Positions 21,563 to 35,312 are shown, counted from the first letter of the stretch. The stretch is 38,171 nt of DNA from Lojkania enalia (GCA_010094045.1 ML986789.1:41337-79507); one strand, 5' to 3'. The notes: generated from the letters alone by a model not told the origin. A program made the numbers and translations.

Positions 21563-23880
21563 TTATATTATATTATCTACTATTATATACTATAGATAAG
21601 AACACGTTTATTAATATATTTAAAGAGATTTAGGGTAAGTTAGACTTTTTATAGTAGAAGAATAAGATACTAGTAGAAGCCTTAGTAATCTAAGAAAACT
21701 ATTATAAGTTAAACCTTAAAGTAATATAAAGGGAATTTAGTAGCTACTAAACAGCTACCCCTCTACCAGCTATTAGTATATTAATAGTAATAGAACTATT
21801 ACCCGCTCTTAGCTTAATTTAGCCTATAACTCTAGCTTTTAAATAGATGTTTATATTAACTCCTAATCCGCCTAAAACTATATATAACCTATATTTCCGT
21901 TCCAACTATTTATCTAACCTTCTAATATTCTCTAGTAAATACTTAGAGCTTTTATACTTTATTAAAAAGCTCTACTATAAACTAGAAGAAAATACTAACT
22001 AATACTTAATTAAATATATCTACCTTCTATATACCTATTCCCGCCTAAAATAAGATCTAGTAATATTAGTTAACCTATTAATAGATAAGAATATTAACTT
22101 TATAAACAGCTTAGTCGCCTTTTTAGAATCTACCTATAGTAACCGGAATAAGGAGACTATAGTATAGAGTAAGTTAGAGACTTTAAAGTAAAGCTAAAGT
22201 AGGTTCTCTACTTACTTTATTAAATTCTGATACTTAATTGCAGATATTAAACTAAATAAGACTAGATAAATTATATATCTCTAACGTTTTCTTTCTAATA
22301 AGCTCTACTGTACTATAATTAGTATTATAATATCTAGTACTTTAAATAACTATACTAACCTAATTTCCCTATATAATACTAACCTATATTACCTATCTAG
22401 TAACTACCGCAAATAACTAAAGTATTATACTACTTATTAGAAAGACTTAAACGCTATAAAACTTAATACTTCTAACTATATATTTATAGGCTCTAATAAA
22501 TAAGAAAGATACTACTATAAAGAATATTATTATAAGTATAGTAGTAAGAGATATATTTTACTAGAATATAGCGCCCCTCTACTATTAATCTATTAAGGGT
22601 TTTAGAGCCCTACTATACCTTATAGATCCTACTTTTAATCCTCTAACTAATCCTTTAACCGATTCTTAATACGCTTATTATCCTATAGATAAGGCTATTA
22701 TTCTTACTCCTAAATATAGCTAGTTTTATTAACTAGAATATTGCTAAAAGGTTTATTCTAGAAGTAAATTATCTTTTAAAACTACGCCTATACTAAATTT
22801 TTATATATTTATAGAACTAGTTTCTATAGAAATAGTTATAAAACTACTAGATCCTAGCTTCTTTCTTAATCTATTAAGACCTAGTCTAGTAAGATATTAA
22901 TATTTTTATTAATACTAGGGCTACTAGTTATAGCTATATTTATAGAGATCTTATATATACCCTAAAACTCTAAAAGATATAACTTCTATATAACCTATAT
23001 TTAACTAGCTTTAATAGAGAAGTTTTTTATAAGAGGACTATCTTCTATTTAGTTATTCTAACCCTCTAATATTTAAACTATTTAGAGATAGTATATCTCT
23101 ATATAACTATATTAGGAAAATACTAGTTAATTTTAGAACAGCTATAAATATATAAGTATTATATAAACCTAAACTATAAGAATAAATAACTAGTCTTTAC
23201 TACTAACTAATACCTAACTTAATACTTATAACCTACTAGTACTATTATCTACTAATAAGCTGTTTAAATAGTTATTAAAAATTGTAAACTACTTAAACTT
23301 AATATAAAAAGAAATTTTAAAGTAATTAATTTATAACTCTTATATAGTTTAAAGCCTAGATAGTATTATTTAAAGCTCCGCCTATTAAACTATATCTAAT
23401 ATAATTACTAGCTATCTAAAATATTATACTAGTTAAAAAAATTTAAAACTAAAACTAATCTAATCTTAGATAAAGATTATAGTTAAGAGGACCTATTTAA
23501 GCCTAAATACCTAAAGTTTATACTATAATTAGATATATACTATATAGGTATTATACTACTAGTTTAACTCTCTTAGTAATTTAACTATAAAATCTTCGCT
23601 ATATTAATAGCTAATATTAATAAAGCTCTAGCTCTAAAGGTATATATTAACCCTATTACTAAAGTACTTAAAGAATATTATAATCTATTATCTATCTTCT
23701 TATATAAGGATATAAATAAGCTATCTAAATAATAACTATATAATTATAAGATTAAACTAGAAAATAGTAAGTAAACTAGCTTTAGTCTACTCTATAAGAT
23801 ATCTTAGAATAAGTTAAAGGTACTAAGAAAGTACCTTAACAAGAACTTATCTAAGGGATTTATTAGAGTAAGTTTATTAC
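21563..23880 (+). pseudogene. Gag and protease region of element Y, degraded
   Basis: Follows the 5' LTR. The plus strand reads as capsid-like sequence around 21850-22250 (for example NLIFRSNYLSNLLIFSSKYL), with many stops at TAG/TAA. A Tyr/Lys-rich stretch at 22508-22550 sits where a zinc knuckle would be expected, but the Cys spacing cannot be confirmed. No protease active-site triplet was found with confidence. Assignment rests mainly on position between LTR and RT. Confidence 0.5.
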
Positions 23881-26826
23881 TAGTAGTTATACCTATAATC
23901 TTTATAAAAAAATTTAAAGGTAGTTTCTAATTCTATATAAACTATAAAGCCCTAAATACTATTACTATTAAGAACTAATACCCAATTCTACTAATCTAAG
24001 AAATATTAATCTAACTTAATAAAGCTAAATATTATATAAAACTTAATATTATTACCGCGTTTAATAAACTAAGAATTGCTAAAAGAGACGAATAGAAGAC
24101 TACCTTTTATATATACTATAGGCTGTTTAAATATCTAGTAATACTTTTTAGCCTAGTTAATACTTTAAGTATATTTTAGTACTTTATAAATAATATATTA
24201 AGACTATACTTTAAAATATTCTATACTACTTATATTAATAATATTCTAATATTTAGTAAGAATTTAAAGGATTATAAGTAGTATATTTAGCTAGTTCTTA
24301 AAGCTTTAAAAGCGTATAGTTTATAGCTTAATATAAATAAGTATAAGTTCTACTAGTTAGAAGTAACCTATTTAGGGTATATAATTATTATAGAAAGGAT
24401 CTATATAGACCCGAAGAAGGTAGAGATAATTATTAACTAGAAATACTCTAAAAATATAAAAGATATTTAAGCTTTTATAAGCTTCGTAAACTTCTACTAA
24501 TAATTTATTAGCAACTTCTTATAGAAAGTCTCCCCCTTAATAGCCCTAACTAAGAAGAATACTTAATTTAACTAGAATAATAGCTGTTAATATTCTTTTA
24601 ACTATCTAAAGAATATCTTTATCTTTATACTAATTCTCTAATATTTTAACCCTAAGCTACTAATAGTAGTAGAAGCTAATATATCTAATTTTATAATAGC
24701 TAGTATACTATCCTAAAGAGGCGCTAATAGTAAACTAAAATCTATTATCTACTTCTCTAAGTATATAAATCCTACTAAAGATAACTATAAGATTTATAAT
24801 AAAGAACTACTCGCGATTATCTAATATTTTAAGTAATAGAGGCCTAAATTAGAAGGTATAGTATTTCTTATAGAAGTGTTAAATAATTATAAGAACTTAT
24901 AGTACTTTATAATAATAAAATAGTTAAGCTACTAATAGACCTATTAGTTAAAATATCTATTAAAGTTTAACTTTAGTATTATATACTAACCTAGAAAACT
25001 TAGAGAGAAGCCTAATACTTTAACTTAAAGGTTATAGGATAAGCTTATATAAGAAGAGGCCTATAGAGGTTATTAATAGATATTACTTCGTCCTAAACTA
25101 TTCTAATAGATAGAAGTAGACTAACTAATTATAGAAATTATTAATAAAGAATACTCGAATAATAATCTAATCTAAAATACCCTAAAGCTATTAAGAAAAG
25201 GAGCCTATTAATCTAAACTTCTAATTATAGCTAATTATAAAGAGTATAATAACTAACTATACTACTAAAATTAACTTATAGTACTAAACTATAATAAGCT
25301 GAAGTTTAAACTGCTGTAAGCTGTTTATAACTCGCTATCTAGTAGATACCCTAGTTAAGAAAAGACTTTAAAACTACTCTAGCGTAAGTACTATTAGTTA
25401 AAGATATTCGACTTAGTATAATAATATATAGGCTATTATTATATATATTAAAAAAGTAAGACTTCTAGAGAGAAGTACTATAAATTACTAAAACTATTAC
25501 CTATACCTAAATAAAGGTTTTAAAATATCTTTATAAACTTTATAACTAATCTACTAGAATTAGAAGGTTGTATAAATATTATAGTAGTAGTTAATAGACT
25601 TAGCAAGTATAGACGTCTAATACTATATATAAGAATCGAAGCTTCTAATATCGTTTAACTATTCTATTACTATATATAGGTTTACTATAGACTACTATAT
25701 ACTATTATATCTAACTATAGAATATAGTTTATTTCTATCTTCTACTAAGAGTTTTATAGACAGCTATAAATTAATATATATATATTAACTAGCTTCTATC
25801 TAGAAACTAATAGCTAGATAGAAAATACTAATATAATAATAGAATAAGTTTTCTAAACCTATATTAACTATAAATAAGATAATTAGGTTAAATAGCTGCT
25901 AATAGTATAGTTTAAAGCAAATAATATAGTATCTAAATTAATAAAAGTCTCTCTATTTCTAGTCTATTTTAGCTAGTACCCTTAAATAAGTTTTAAACCG
26001 TTTATAAAGATCTATTAACTGTTAAAATAGTCTCTAATAGTCTAGAAAGCTAATAGACTAGTTAATAAGATAAAGAATATTATAGAGTATATTAGAGAAG
26101 AACTTACCTAGGTATAAGTATTCTAATAAGAATATACTAACCGCAAGCGCGTACTAGCCTCTAACTACTAGATTAGTAATCTAGTCTAGCTAGACGCTAG
26201 AAATATATATATATAAAGACCGTTAAAAAAGCTTAACTAGAAGAATATAAACCCCTATAAGATTATTGCGAAAGTATTCTCGCACGCTTATAAAATAAAG
26301 CTACTTAAATTAGCTAAAATATATCCTATATTTTATATATTACTATTATAGCTAGTATTTAAGTTATCTAACTACTTATCTAGTTAATAAGTATATAACC
26401 CTAAACCTGTTAAGATTAATAGAGAACTAGAATACTTTATTAAGTAAATAGAAGACCTCTACTATAATTAATAGAGATGCTAGTATAAATACCTAGTTAA
26501 GTAGACTAGCTATTATAACCTAGAATAGTATCTAGCTAATAACTTTACTAAGATAACTACCGTAGAAGATTACTATACTAGAAACCCGAATAAATAAGAC
26601 CTAAATATAATATTATATCTAGATTCTTAATTAGATACTAGAGTCTAATTTAATATAGTACTACTATATAAACTAACCTAACCTAATCCCTAGTATAATA
26701 CTACTATTAACTACTAGTTATACTAATATATCTATAATCTTAACTAATATTAATATTAATAACTACTACTTAATTATAAATAACCTAAATATAATATAAA
26801 AACCTAACTTATAAGAGCTTATAATT
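23881..26826 (+). pseudogene. Pol (RT, RNase H, integrase, chromodomain-like tail) of element Y, degraded
   Basis: A single frame can be followed through most of the region if stops are ignored. RT starts near 23920 (NYKALNTITIKN), continues with KLNIITAFNKLRIA (about 24040-24080) and LFKYLVILFSLVN, and reaches the active-site box at 24231-24242. There it reads YINN instead of the usual YxDD, so both catalytic Asp are lost. RNase H lies around 24650-24960 (a usually Asp-rich site; PTKDNYKIYNKELLAII is conserved). The integrase zinc region is near 25370-25480 (YYQLKIFDLVQ), and the core is at about 25510-25960 (FINFITNLPE, VVVNRLSKYRRLI, FISIFYQEFYRQLQINIYIS, TSFYLETNSQIEN). A chromodomain-like segment is near 26410-26560 (LEYFIKQIEDLYYNQ, KYLVKQTSYYNLE). 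All stops noted are TAG or TAA. Confidence 0.75.
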
Positions 26827-26836
26827 AAGAGGGGGG
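26827..26836 (+). promoter_or_regulatory. Polypurine tract of element Y (plus-strand priming site)
   Basis: AAGAGGGGGG lies three bases upstream of the 3' LTR start at 26840. Runs of G flanked by purines resist RIP because they contain no CpA on either strand, which explains why this is the most G-rich spot in the element. Confidence 0.75.
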
Positions 26837-26839
26837 TAC

Positions 26840-27142
26840 TATTATAGTAATACTACGATACCTCTATACTTATACTACTCTTACTATAATATCTAAACTA
26901 GCTACTAGTAATAGCTATTAGCTACTAGCTAGAATATAACTAACTTATCTTAACCACGATAGAGGAAAGTTTTACTAACCTAGCTAGCCTATATAATAGT
27001 ATAGACCTAGTTTCTATAAAAACCTATATAATATAGATATTTCTATTTTTTATATAATATTTTAATATTTATATATAGTATATAATAATAGAATTAACTA
27101 CTTAAAGTACGATTAACTAACTATATATAAACGTCTATAATA
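26840..27142 (+). repeat. 3' LTR of element Y
   Basis: Same length as the 5' LTR (303 bases). Differences are mostly C/T and G/A: for example CCACGATAGAGG against CTATAATAGAGG, and GTACGATTAAC against GTATAATTAAC. The 3' LTR is slightly less mutated. Confidence 0.85.
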
Positions 27143-27147
27143 CTTAT
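27143..27147 (+). repeat. Target-site duplication CTTAT, right
   Basis: Pairs with 21255-21259; element X copy B resumes directly here (CTTATCTTCTAGTTCTAG). Confidence 0.85.
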
Positions 27148-29850
27148 CTTCTAGTTCTAGGGTTTACTTATTTTTAATTAGCTACTTAATTTTATATAGA
27201 AATATAGAGAAAAACTTGTTCTCCTTTCTCTTTATATTAAAGTAGAAAGTTTTAACTATAATAAGAGTAATAATAGGAGAATAGATTTTCTTTAAATTAG
27301 ATTTAGACTTTATTATATATAGATATATAAGAGCTCTAAGCTTATTTAAACTATAGGCTATAAGAGATTAATATAGTTTTAGTAGTTTTAGTAGACTCTT
27401 AATATAATAGATAGTTAGACTATAGAACTACTAATACTAGTTCTTTTTCTATAGAGCGTTATATTACTAAATATCTAACTCTACCTTTTTATCGTATACT
27501 AGCTAAGTTAATTATATAAGAAGAGGAGGTAATAGATTATAAGTAGTAGAATACTTAGAAGGCTATATAATCTAATTCTTATCTATATCTAGCTAGAGTT
27601 AAAAATAATATAACTATTTAATACTAATAATATAATTCTAAATACTTAGGTTTATAATAATAAATAGATAGTTTTAGATAGTTCTTCTATTAATTTACAG
27701 GTATAAGTAGATATACTAATTAACTAGAGTTTAGATTCGGTTCTAAAAACCTTTAATAATAATTTTAAAGGGTAAGCAATATATTAATATATATAGAGCT
27801 TAGAAGAGTAATCTAGCTACTATAAAATTAAAGAATAGAAAGCTTTAGATACTAATATTAATAAGGGTATTTAGTTATATACTAATACCTTTTAAATATA
27901 AAATAGTAGAAATTTAGAAATACTTTTCTCTAAATAAATATAATAAATTAATATTTAATAAGTTATACTTACTTAAATTTAAGATAAAAAGTTTTTTTAG
28001 GCGTTTCTATTTCCCACTTAAGAACTATTTAAATAGTACTCGTTTACGTCTAAAAACTCTTCTTCCTTAATCTTTTTTTATTTAACCTCTATTTTTTATA
28101 CTCTAAAAACTATATATTTATTTATAAAGTATTCTAATTTACTATAATTATAGTAATTATCTAGGGTTATATACCTTTTAGATGCGGGAATCTTACTAGA
28201 TTATTAGAAAGTAATTATAGTAGAATAAAGTATTAATACTAGAGTAGATTAGAGTAGTATTAGATTATAGGTTACTTTAGAAAAACTCTTAGAAGTCTTT
28301 TAGTACTAATCTAAATTTATTTTAGCTATAACTTATAGGCTAATAGTTCGTTCTAAGAGGTTAAAAATACTCCTCCTTTCTATATTATAGGCTATTAAGT
28401 AGATAACTATAGTATTAAAAAAGCTTTTCTATATAAGTTTAAAGCTAAAGTTTAGTATCCTTAAATTAGAGAGAATCTTATTCTATAAATAAAAAAACTA
28501 CTTAGATTAGAATATAGATCCCCTAATAGCTATACTAATAAAGTAAACTTTAAAAGTTAGGAACGCTTCTCTCTTATTTATCCTTAAAACTTAAAACGCC
28601 TATTATACCTCTATTTTTTTATTACCTATAATAAAATATAATTATAGAAGTAAAATTATTTTTTTAGTATTTTTAAACTAATACTAATTTAATTTAGCTA
28701 GATATTTTAGCTTTAGATACTCTTTCGTAGTACTAGAAATATATTTCTATACTAATACTATATATATATACTTTATCTAATAGTAATCTATATTAATCTT
28801 AAGTTAGTCTAAGATTAAAACTTACTATTATTTAAATATAAGTTTATTACTATTTATAAAGCTTTTAATCTTAAGTATATATTTAATAAAGTAGACTTAA
28901 AAGAGCTTAAAAGTAGCTAAAAGGTTTCTTATTAGGGGAGTTGTAAAAGTTTCTTAATATATTATTAGTACTAATTTAGTAGTTTATAGAGGTTAATTAA
29001 GACTAATAGTTCTCTATTATATTAAGTATATAATCTCCTCTTATAAAATTGTAATTTATTCCTTAAAGGTTAGTTTACTCTAATTTTCCTCTAAATTAGA
29101 TAGATTCTTTACTACTAGCTTTATAAAGAGGGGTCTATTTATTATAGGGCCCCCTATAAAAGGTAACAGTCGTTCTATATATATAGATAGAAGCTTATTC
29201 TTACTATAACTTATACGTATATTAATTCTAGTATAAGAATTAGAAGGTAAATTATAGTTAGATATTAGTAGTTACCTCTAATTCTAATAGGTTATTAGTA
29301 GTCTCTAAGTTTCTACCTAGGCGTACTCTATACGGCTTTTCTAAAGGTAATTCTAATTATAGAAGATAGAAAGTTTTAAACCTAAAAGTTTTAATTAATA
29401 AAAAGTCTCTAAAATCTTATTTAGATAACTAAATAATATAATATAATAGTATATAAGTATTATAATCTAAATTAAATTAAATATATTTTAGACTTAAATA
29501 TATTTAAATAAATAATTAATATAATATTATTAAAGAGGCTATTATTAGTAGTATTAAGTTTTTCTATATAATATAATAGTATAGGTAAGATAATAGATCT
29601 AAATATAATATAAATCTACTTAAAAGTATATAAGAGTATATAGGGGATTAGAAACCTAAGAATTCTATTAATACCTATAGGCCTTATATAAAAGGATATA
29701 GAAAAACTACTAAGCTATTTATAAGAGAGTATATAACTATATATAAATAGAAAAAGGGGTAGAACTAGAAGTAGAATAAGATAAGTAAAAAGCTTTAGGA
29801 TAAGATTATATATAAAGCTTTTTATAGAACGATTTCTTTATATTATTATA
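27143..29850 (-). mobile_element. Element X, copy B, 5' part (LTR and gag), right of the element Y insertion
   Basis: Collinear with copy A from about 17580 to 20280 and with copy C from about 31185 to 33894. On the minus strand it starts at 29850 with TATAATAATATAAAGAAATC, the RIP-mutated form of the terminus seen in copy A. Gag-like sequence covers about 27700-29400, full of TAG/TAA. It is more mutated than copy A. It abuts the truncated 3' end of copy C at 29851. Confidence 0.75.
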
Positions 29851-32800
29851 AATACTAAGCTAATTCTTTAGTCTAATAAATTTAATAAGTATTAAGTACT
29901 TTTATAGTTATAAAATATTCGAGTAAATAATAATTAGTATATACTAAAGTTCTAGTAGCTACTAAAATAAGTTCTACCCTCTATTACTTAAATATAGTAC
30001 TAATTGTAAATAGTTTCTTATTATAAATCTTCTAGTTTAGTTTTAAACCGGATAGAATTTTACTATAAAATATTATAGGGTACTATTTTCTATTAGAATA
30101 TTTCTATAATAGTACTCTTACAACTATTCTATTAGAGATATTAGTTTCTATTTTTATTTCTAATATAGGGTTAAAGTAGTAGAATATAGGTATATTTAAT
30201 AGGACTAATTTTAATTTCTTAAGGGTAATATTATATTCTAAAATCTATATAAAAAGGGTTATAAAGCTTTATAGTAAAATAATTAGTTTTATAATATACG
30301 AGAATTCCGGTATAAACTATTAATAGAATCTAGTAAAACCTAAGAAGGATTTTATACTTATTATAGTAGTAAGTAACTACTAGTTATATAGTACTTTTAC
30401 CTTCTCTAAATTAACCTTAAAACTTTTATTTAAGAAAATATAGCTAAAATATTTAGTTTAGGTAATATAGAATTCGCTCTTTTTAATATTAACTTATAAC
30501 CCTACTTAATATAATTTCTTAAGAACTTTCTTAATATAGATAGTATATATTATCTTATCTTTAGAATAGATAAAGATATTATCTATATAAATAATATAGA
30601 AGTTATTTAGGTAGTTAATTAGTATATTATTTATATAGTACTAGTAAGTTATTAGGCTGTTATATAATCTAAAAGATAGAATTTTATATTTATAAGTTCT
30701 ATATTAAGTCTAAAAAGTAATATATTTCTTAAAATTAGAGTCTATTCTAATCTTATTAAAGGCTATATAAATATTAAATTTAGTAAAGATTACTACTTTA
30801 GTAGGTCTAGATAGAAGTTTATTTATATATAATATTAGATATATATTTTTATAAGTAAAAGTATTAAGTTTATAATAATTTATATAGATATATATATTAC
30901 TATTAGATTTATAAATATAAAGGATTAGAGATATAAAAGAGTTCTAACTCTACTTAATATACCTATTCTATAAATTATCTATAATATACTTTTTAATTAC
31001 CTCTAACTTCTTAATATTTTACTTATATAATAGGCTGTAACTATTAAAGAGGGATTTTATAAGGATAATTTTATAATTATAAGAGTAGTATTCTAGTAAT
31101 TAATAAGTTGTAGTTTTACTAAATATATTCTAATATTTATAGTATTCGGATAGTAATTAGAGATTTACTAGTACTTTATTTTCAGTCTTATCTTCTAGCT
31201 CTAGAGTTTACTTATCTTTAATTAGCCGCTCGATTTTATATAGAAATATAGAGAAAAACTCGATCTCTTTCCTCTTTATATTAAAGTAGAAAGTATTAGC
31301 TATAATAAGAGTAATAATAGAAGAACGAATTTTCTTTAGATCGGATTTAGACTTTATTATATATAGGTGTATAGAAGTTTTAAGCTTATTTAGACTATAA
31401 ATTATAGAAGATTAATATAATTTTAGTAGTTTTAGAAGACCCTTAATATAATAGATAGTTGGACTATAAAACTACTAATACTAGTTCTTTTCCTATAAAG
31501 TATCGTGTTGCTAGATACCTAGCTCTATTTCTTTATTATATACTAGCTAAATTAATTATATAAGAAGAGGAGGTAAAGAATTATAAATAGTAGAATATTT
31601 AGAGGGCTATATAATCTAATTCTTATTTATATCTAGCTAGAGTTGAAAATAATATAACTATTTAATACCAATAATATAATCTTAAGTATCTAGATTTATA
31701 ATAATAAATAGATAGTTTTAGATAGTTTTCCTATTAATTTATAGGTATAAATAAATATACTAATTAACTAGAGTTTAGATTTAGTCCTAAAAACCTTTAA
31801 CAGTAATTTTAAAGGGTAAATACTATATTAATATATATAGAGTTTAAAAGAGTAATCTAACTACTATAGAATTAAGAAATAGAAAGCTTTAGGTACTAGT
31901 ATTAATAAGAGCGTTTAGTTATATACTAACACCTTTTAAATATAGAATAGTAGAAATTTAAAAGTACTTTCCTCTAAATAAATACAATAAATTAATATTT
32001 AATAAATTATACTTATTTAAGTCTAGGATAGAAAGTTTTCTTAAACATCTCTATTTTCTACTTAAGAACTATCTAGGTAGTACTTATTTACGTCTAGAAA
32101 CTCTTCTTCTTTAATCTTCTCTTATTTAACCTCTATTTCTTATATTTTAAGAACTATATATTTATTTACAAAGTATTCTAGTTTACTATAATTATAGTAA
32201 TTATTTAGAGTCGTATACCTTTTAAGTATAGAAGTCTTACTAGGTTATTAAAAAGCGATTATAGTAGAATAAGATATTAATACTAGAGTAGATTAGAATA
32301 GTATTAGATTATAGGTTATTTTAGATAAACTTTTAAAAGTTTTCTAATACTAATCTAAATTTATTTTAGCTATAACTTATAGGCTAATAGTTTATTCTAG
32401 GAGGTTAGGAATACTCTTTCTTTCTATATTATAGGCTATTAAGTAGGTAACTATAGTATTAAAAGAGCCTTTCTATATAAGCTTAAAGCTAAAGTTTAAT
32501 ATCTTTAAGCTAGAGAGAATTTTATCTTATAGGTAGAAAAACTACTTAGATTAAAATATAGATCCTCTAATAGCTGTACTAATAAAATAAGCTTTAAAAG
32601 TTAAGAATACTTCTTCCTTATTTATTCTTAAGATTTAAAACACCTATTATACCTCTATCTTTTTATTATCTATAATAAAATACGATTGTAAAAATAAAAT
32701 TATTTTTTTAGTATTCTTAAACTAATACTAGTCCAATTTAACTAGGTATTTTAGCTCTAGATACTCTTTCGCAGTACTAGAAGTATATCCTTATACTAAT

Positions 32801-33894
32801 ACTATATATATATATTCTATCTAATAGTAATTTATATTAATCTTAAATTAGTCTAGAATTAAGGCTTACTATTATTTAAATATAGGTTTATTACTATTTA
32901 TAAGACTTTTAATCTTAAATATATATTTAGTAAAATAGACTTAAAGGGATTTAAGAGTAGTTAAAAAGTTTCTTACTAGAAAAGTTGTAAAAGTTTCTTA
33001 ATATATTATTAGTACTAATTTAATAGTTTATAGAGGTTAATTAGAACTAATAATTCTCTATTATATTAAATATATAATCTCCTCTTATAAAATTATAATT
33101 TATTTCTTAAGAGTTAATTTACTCTAATCTCCCTCTAAATTAGATAGGTTTTTTACTATAAGCCTTATAGAAAAGGGTCCGCCTATTATAAAGCTTCTTA
33201 TAAAAGGTAATAGTTATTTTATATATATAAATAGAAGTTTACTCTTATTATAACTTATATATATATTAATTCTAGTATAGGAATTAGAAGGTAAATTATA
33301 GTTAGATATTAGTAGTTACTTCTAATTCTAATAGGTTATTAATAGTCTTCGAGTTTCTACCTAGATATACTCTATATAGCTTTTCTAAAGGTAATTTTAA
33401 TTATAGGGGATAGGAAGTTTTAAACTTAAAAACTTAAATTAATAGAAGGTTTTTAAGATCTTATCTAGATAATTAAATAATTTAATATAATAGTATATAA
33501 GTATTATAACTTAAACTTAATTAGTTATATCTTAGACTTAGATATAGTTAAATAAATAATCGATACGATATTATTAAAAAGACTATTATTAGTAGTATTA
33601 AGTTTTTCTATATAATATTATAGTATAAGTAATATAATAGGTCTAAATATAGTATAAATCTACTTAGAGGTATATAAAAATATATAAGAGATTAGGGATC
33701 TAAAAATTCTATTAATATCTATAGACTTTATATAAATAAATATAGAAAAACTACTAAACTATTTATAAGAAAGTATATAACTATATATAGATAGGAAAAG
33801 GGGTAAAACTAGGAGTAGAATAAGATAAGTAAAAAGCTTTAAGATAAGGTTATATATAAAGCTTTTTATAAAATGATTTCTTTATATTATTATA
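29851..33894 (-). mobile_element. Element X, copy C: 5' LTR through gag and RT into RNase H-like region, 3' part missing
   Basis: The longest copy (4,044 bases). On the minus strand it begins at 33894 with the common terminus, runs through gag (about 31700-33400) and RT (about 30600-31180, active-site box YIDN near 30580-30600, one Asp retained and one changed to Asn), and into sequence past RT (29851-30590) that is absent from A. Integrase and 3' LTR are missing. It supplies the empty-site sequence for the element Y insertion in copy B. Confidence 0.75.
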
Positions 33895-35288
33895 GTAAGT
33901 AGTATAGTAGTATAATCTAGTCTTAATATACTATTATAATTTCTTTAATATATAAATATAGAGTATATAGATTAATTTACTATATATTTATATACTAGTA
34001 TAGTATTAAGTATATATTACTAATTATATACGCTAGAAGAATAAATATTCTATAGAGTACTATATAAGTATAGAGAGAGTAGTAGTTTTTAGAGATACTA
34101 AGTACTCTATATAATTAAGCAACTAGAAAAGAGTAAAAGGCCTCTTTATTTAATATATTTAATAATATTAGATAACTATAAGAGACCTTAAATATAGAAG
34201 CTAATTAAATAGGTAGTAAGTAATAGGATATAAACTATATAGTATAGCTCTTTTAGTCTAAAATAAAACTAATATTATTCTAGAAGTTCTATTATTTAGA
34301 TAAAATATAGTTTTTTATTCTTAATAGTATATAAGTTAACTTTAACTATCTAAATTATTAAATATATCGCTTTAATTATAAAAATCTATAAATAAATAGA
34401 TACTAGAAATATCTATTTTACTTTCTTACTAGTTACTAGAGTTAAATAAGTATATAAAACTTAATAAGAAATATAATTAATATAGTAGTTTTATATAGCT
34501 ATATAAGTTTTTCTAGAAAATTCTTAGGAGATTATAATAGAGGCTATAGATACTACTAGTAGAGAGTATTATTCTTTATTTCTTATTATAGATAAGATAT
34601 AAATAATAGAGGTTTACTTATATAATTATATAGCTATTTTAGAATCTTCTATAAAGTACTAGCTAATAAGCAGTTTAAATACTATTTTAAGAGATTTAAA
34701 GATTTTAGTTTAGTTAGAATAAGTATATATAAGTTTTAGAATTATAGAGTAGATACTAAATAGTAGTTATTTAATAGATTCTATTATTAGAAAGAAAGTT
34801 ATAGGAATATTATAAAAGTTATTAGAAGAGTTAGTAGATAGTATATAAGTATTAGTATAAAAATATAGTAAGAGTAATAAGTTTAGTATTTTCTAGTAGG
34901 TTTATTTTATATTAAAAAAGGAATATTTATAATAACTAATATAGTATTATAAAAAGTTTTCTAGTAGAGAGAATTATACTTATAGTTTATAGGAGTTTAG
35001 TATAAGGAGAGAGGTTGTATAATATAATATAAGAGAAGAGTAGTATTATAAGAATAGTATAACTAATATATTAGTAGAAAAGTATATTATAACGATTTTC
35101 CTAGAAATATTTAAAGGATTATATTAGGTAAGAAAAGCTTTAGGAGACTGTATTACTATTAATAATAGATAAGAAGTTCTTAGAAAACTATATAATAAGA
35201 ATAGTAATAATTATAAAAATTCTTAGAAGATTATAGAAGTTTCTATCTAATATAAGATAATAAATTAGGCCCGATTTATAATAGATTA
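33895..35288. other. RIP-degraded DNA, no intact gene
   Basis: 1.4 kb of A+T-rich sequence directly 5' of element X copy C (minus-strand sense). Faint coding texture on the plus strand but no recognisable motif. It could be the target into which copy C inserted. Confidence 0.45.
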
Positions 35289-35312
35289 GGTATAGTACTA
35301 TAGTACTATACC
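35289..35312. repeat. Perfect 24 bp palindrome
   Basis: Half-site GGTATAGTACTA followed at once by its reverse complement, with no spacer. It lies in a small G/C-retaining patch about 45 bases from a C-run that may be a polypurine tract of a minus-strand element. It may be an LTR hairpin or a protein site; role unknown. Confidence 0.6.

Larger units (their letters stand above)
21260..27142 (+). mobile_element. Complete Ty3/Gypsy LTR retrotransposon (element Y), nested in element X copy B, RIP-inactivated
   Basis: 5,883 bases with two 303 bp LTRs in direct orientation (21260-21562 and 26840-27142), a polypurine tract just before the 3' LTR, and a 5 bp target duplication. The interior codes on the plus strand in the order gag, (protease), RT, RNase H, integrase, which is Ty3/Gypsy order. 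After integrase there is a chromodomain-like C-terminus, suggesting a chromovirus. RT, RNase H and integrase motifs are recognisable, but tens of in-frame TAG/TAA stops and loss of catalytic residues show it cannot be active. The two LTRs differ mostly by transitions. Confidence 0.85.

Noticed and set aside
22508..22550. CCHC zinc knuckle in Gag of element Y
   Set aside because: Tyr-rich codons could be mutated Cys and His, but the spacing does not fit C-x2-C-x4-H-x4-C, so only the position is suggestive.
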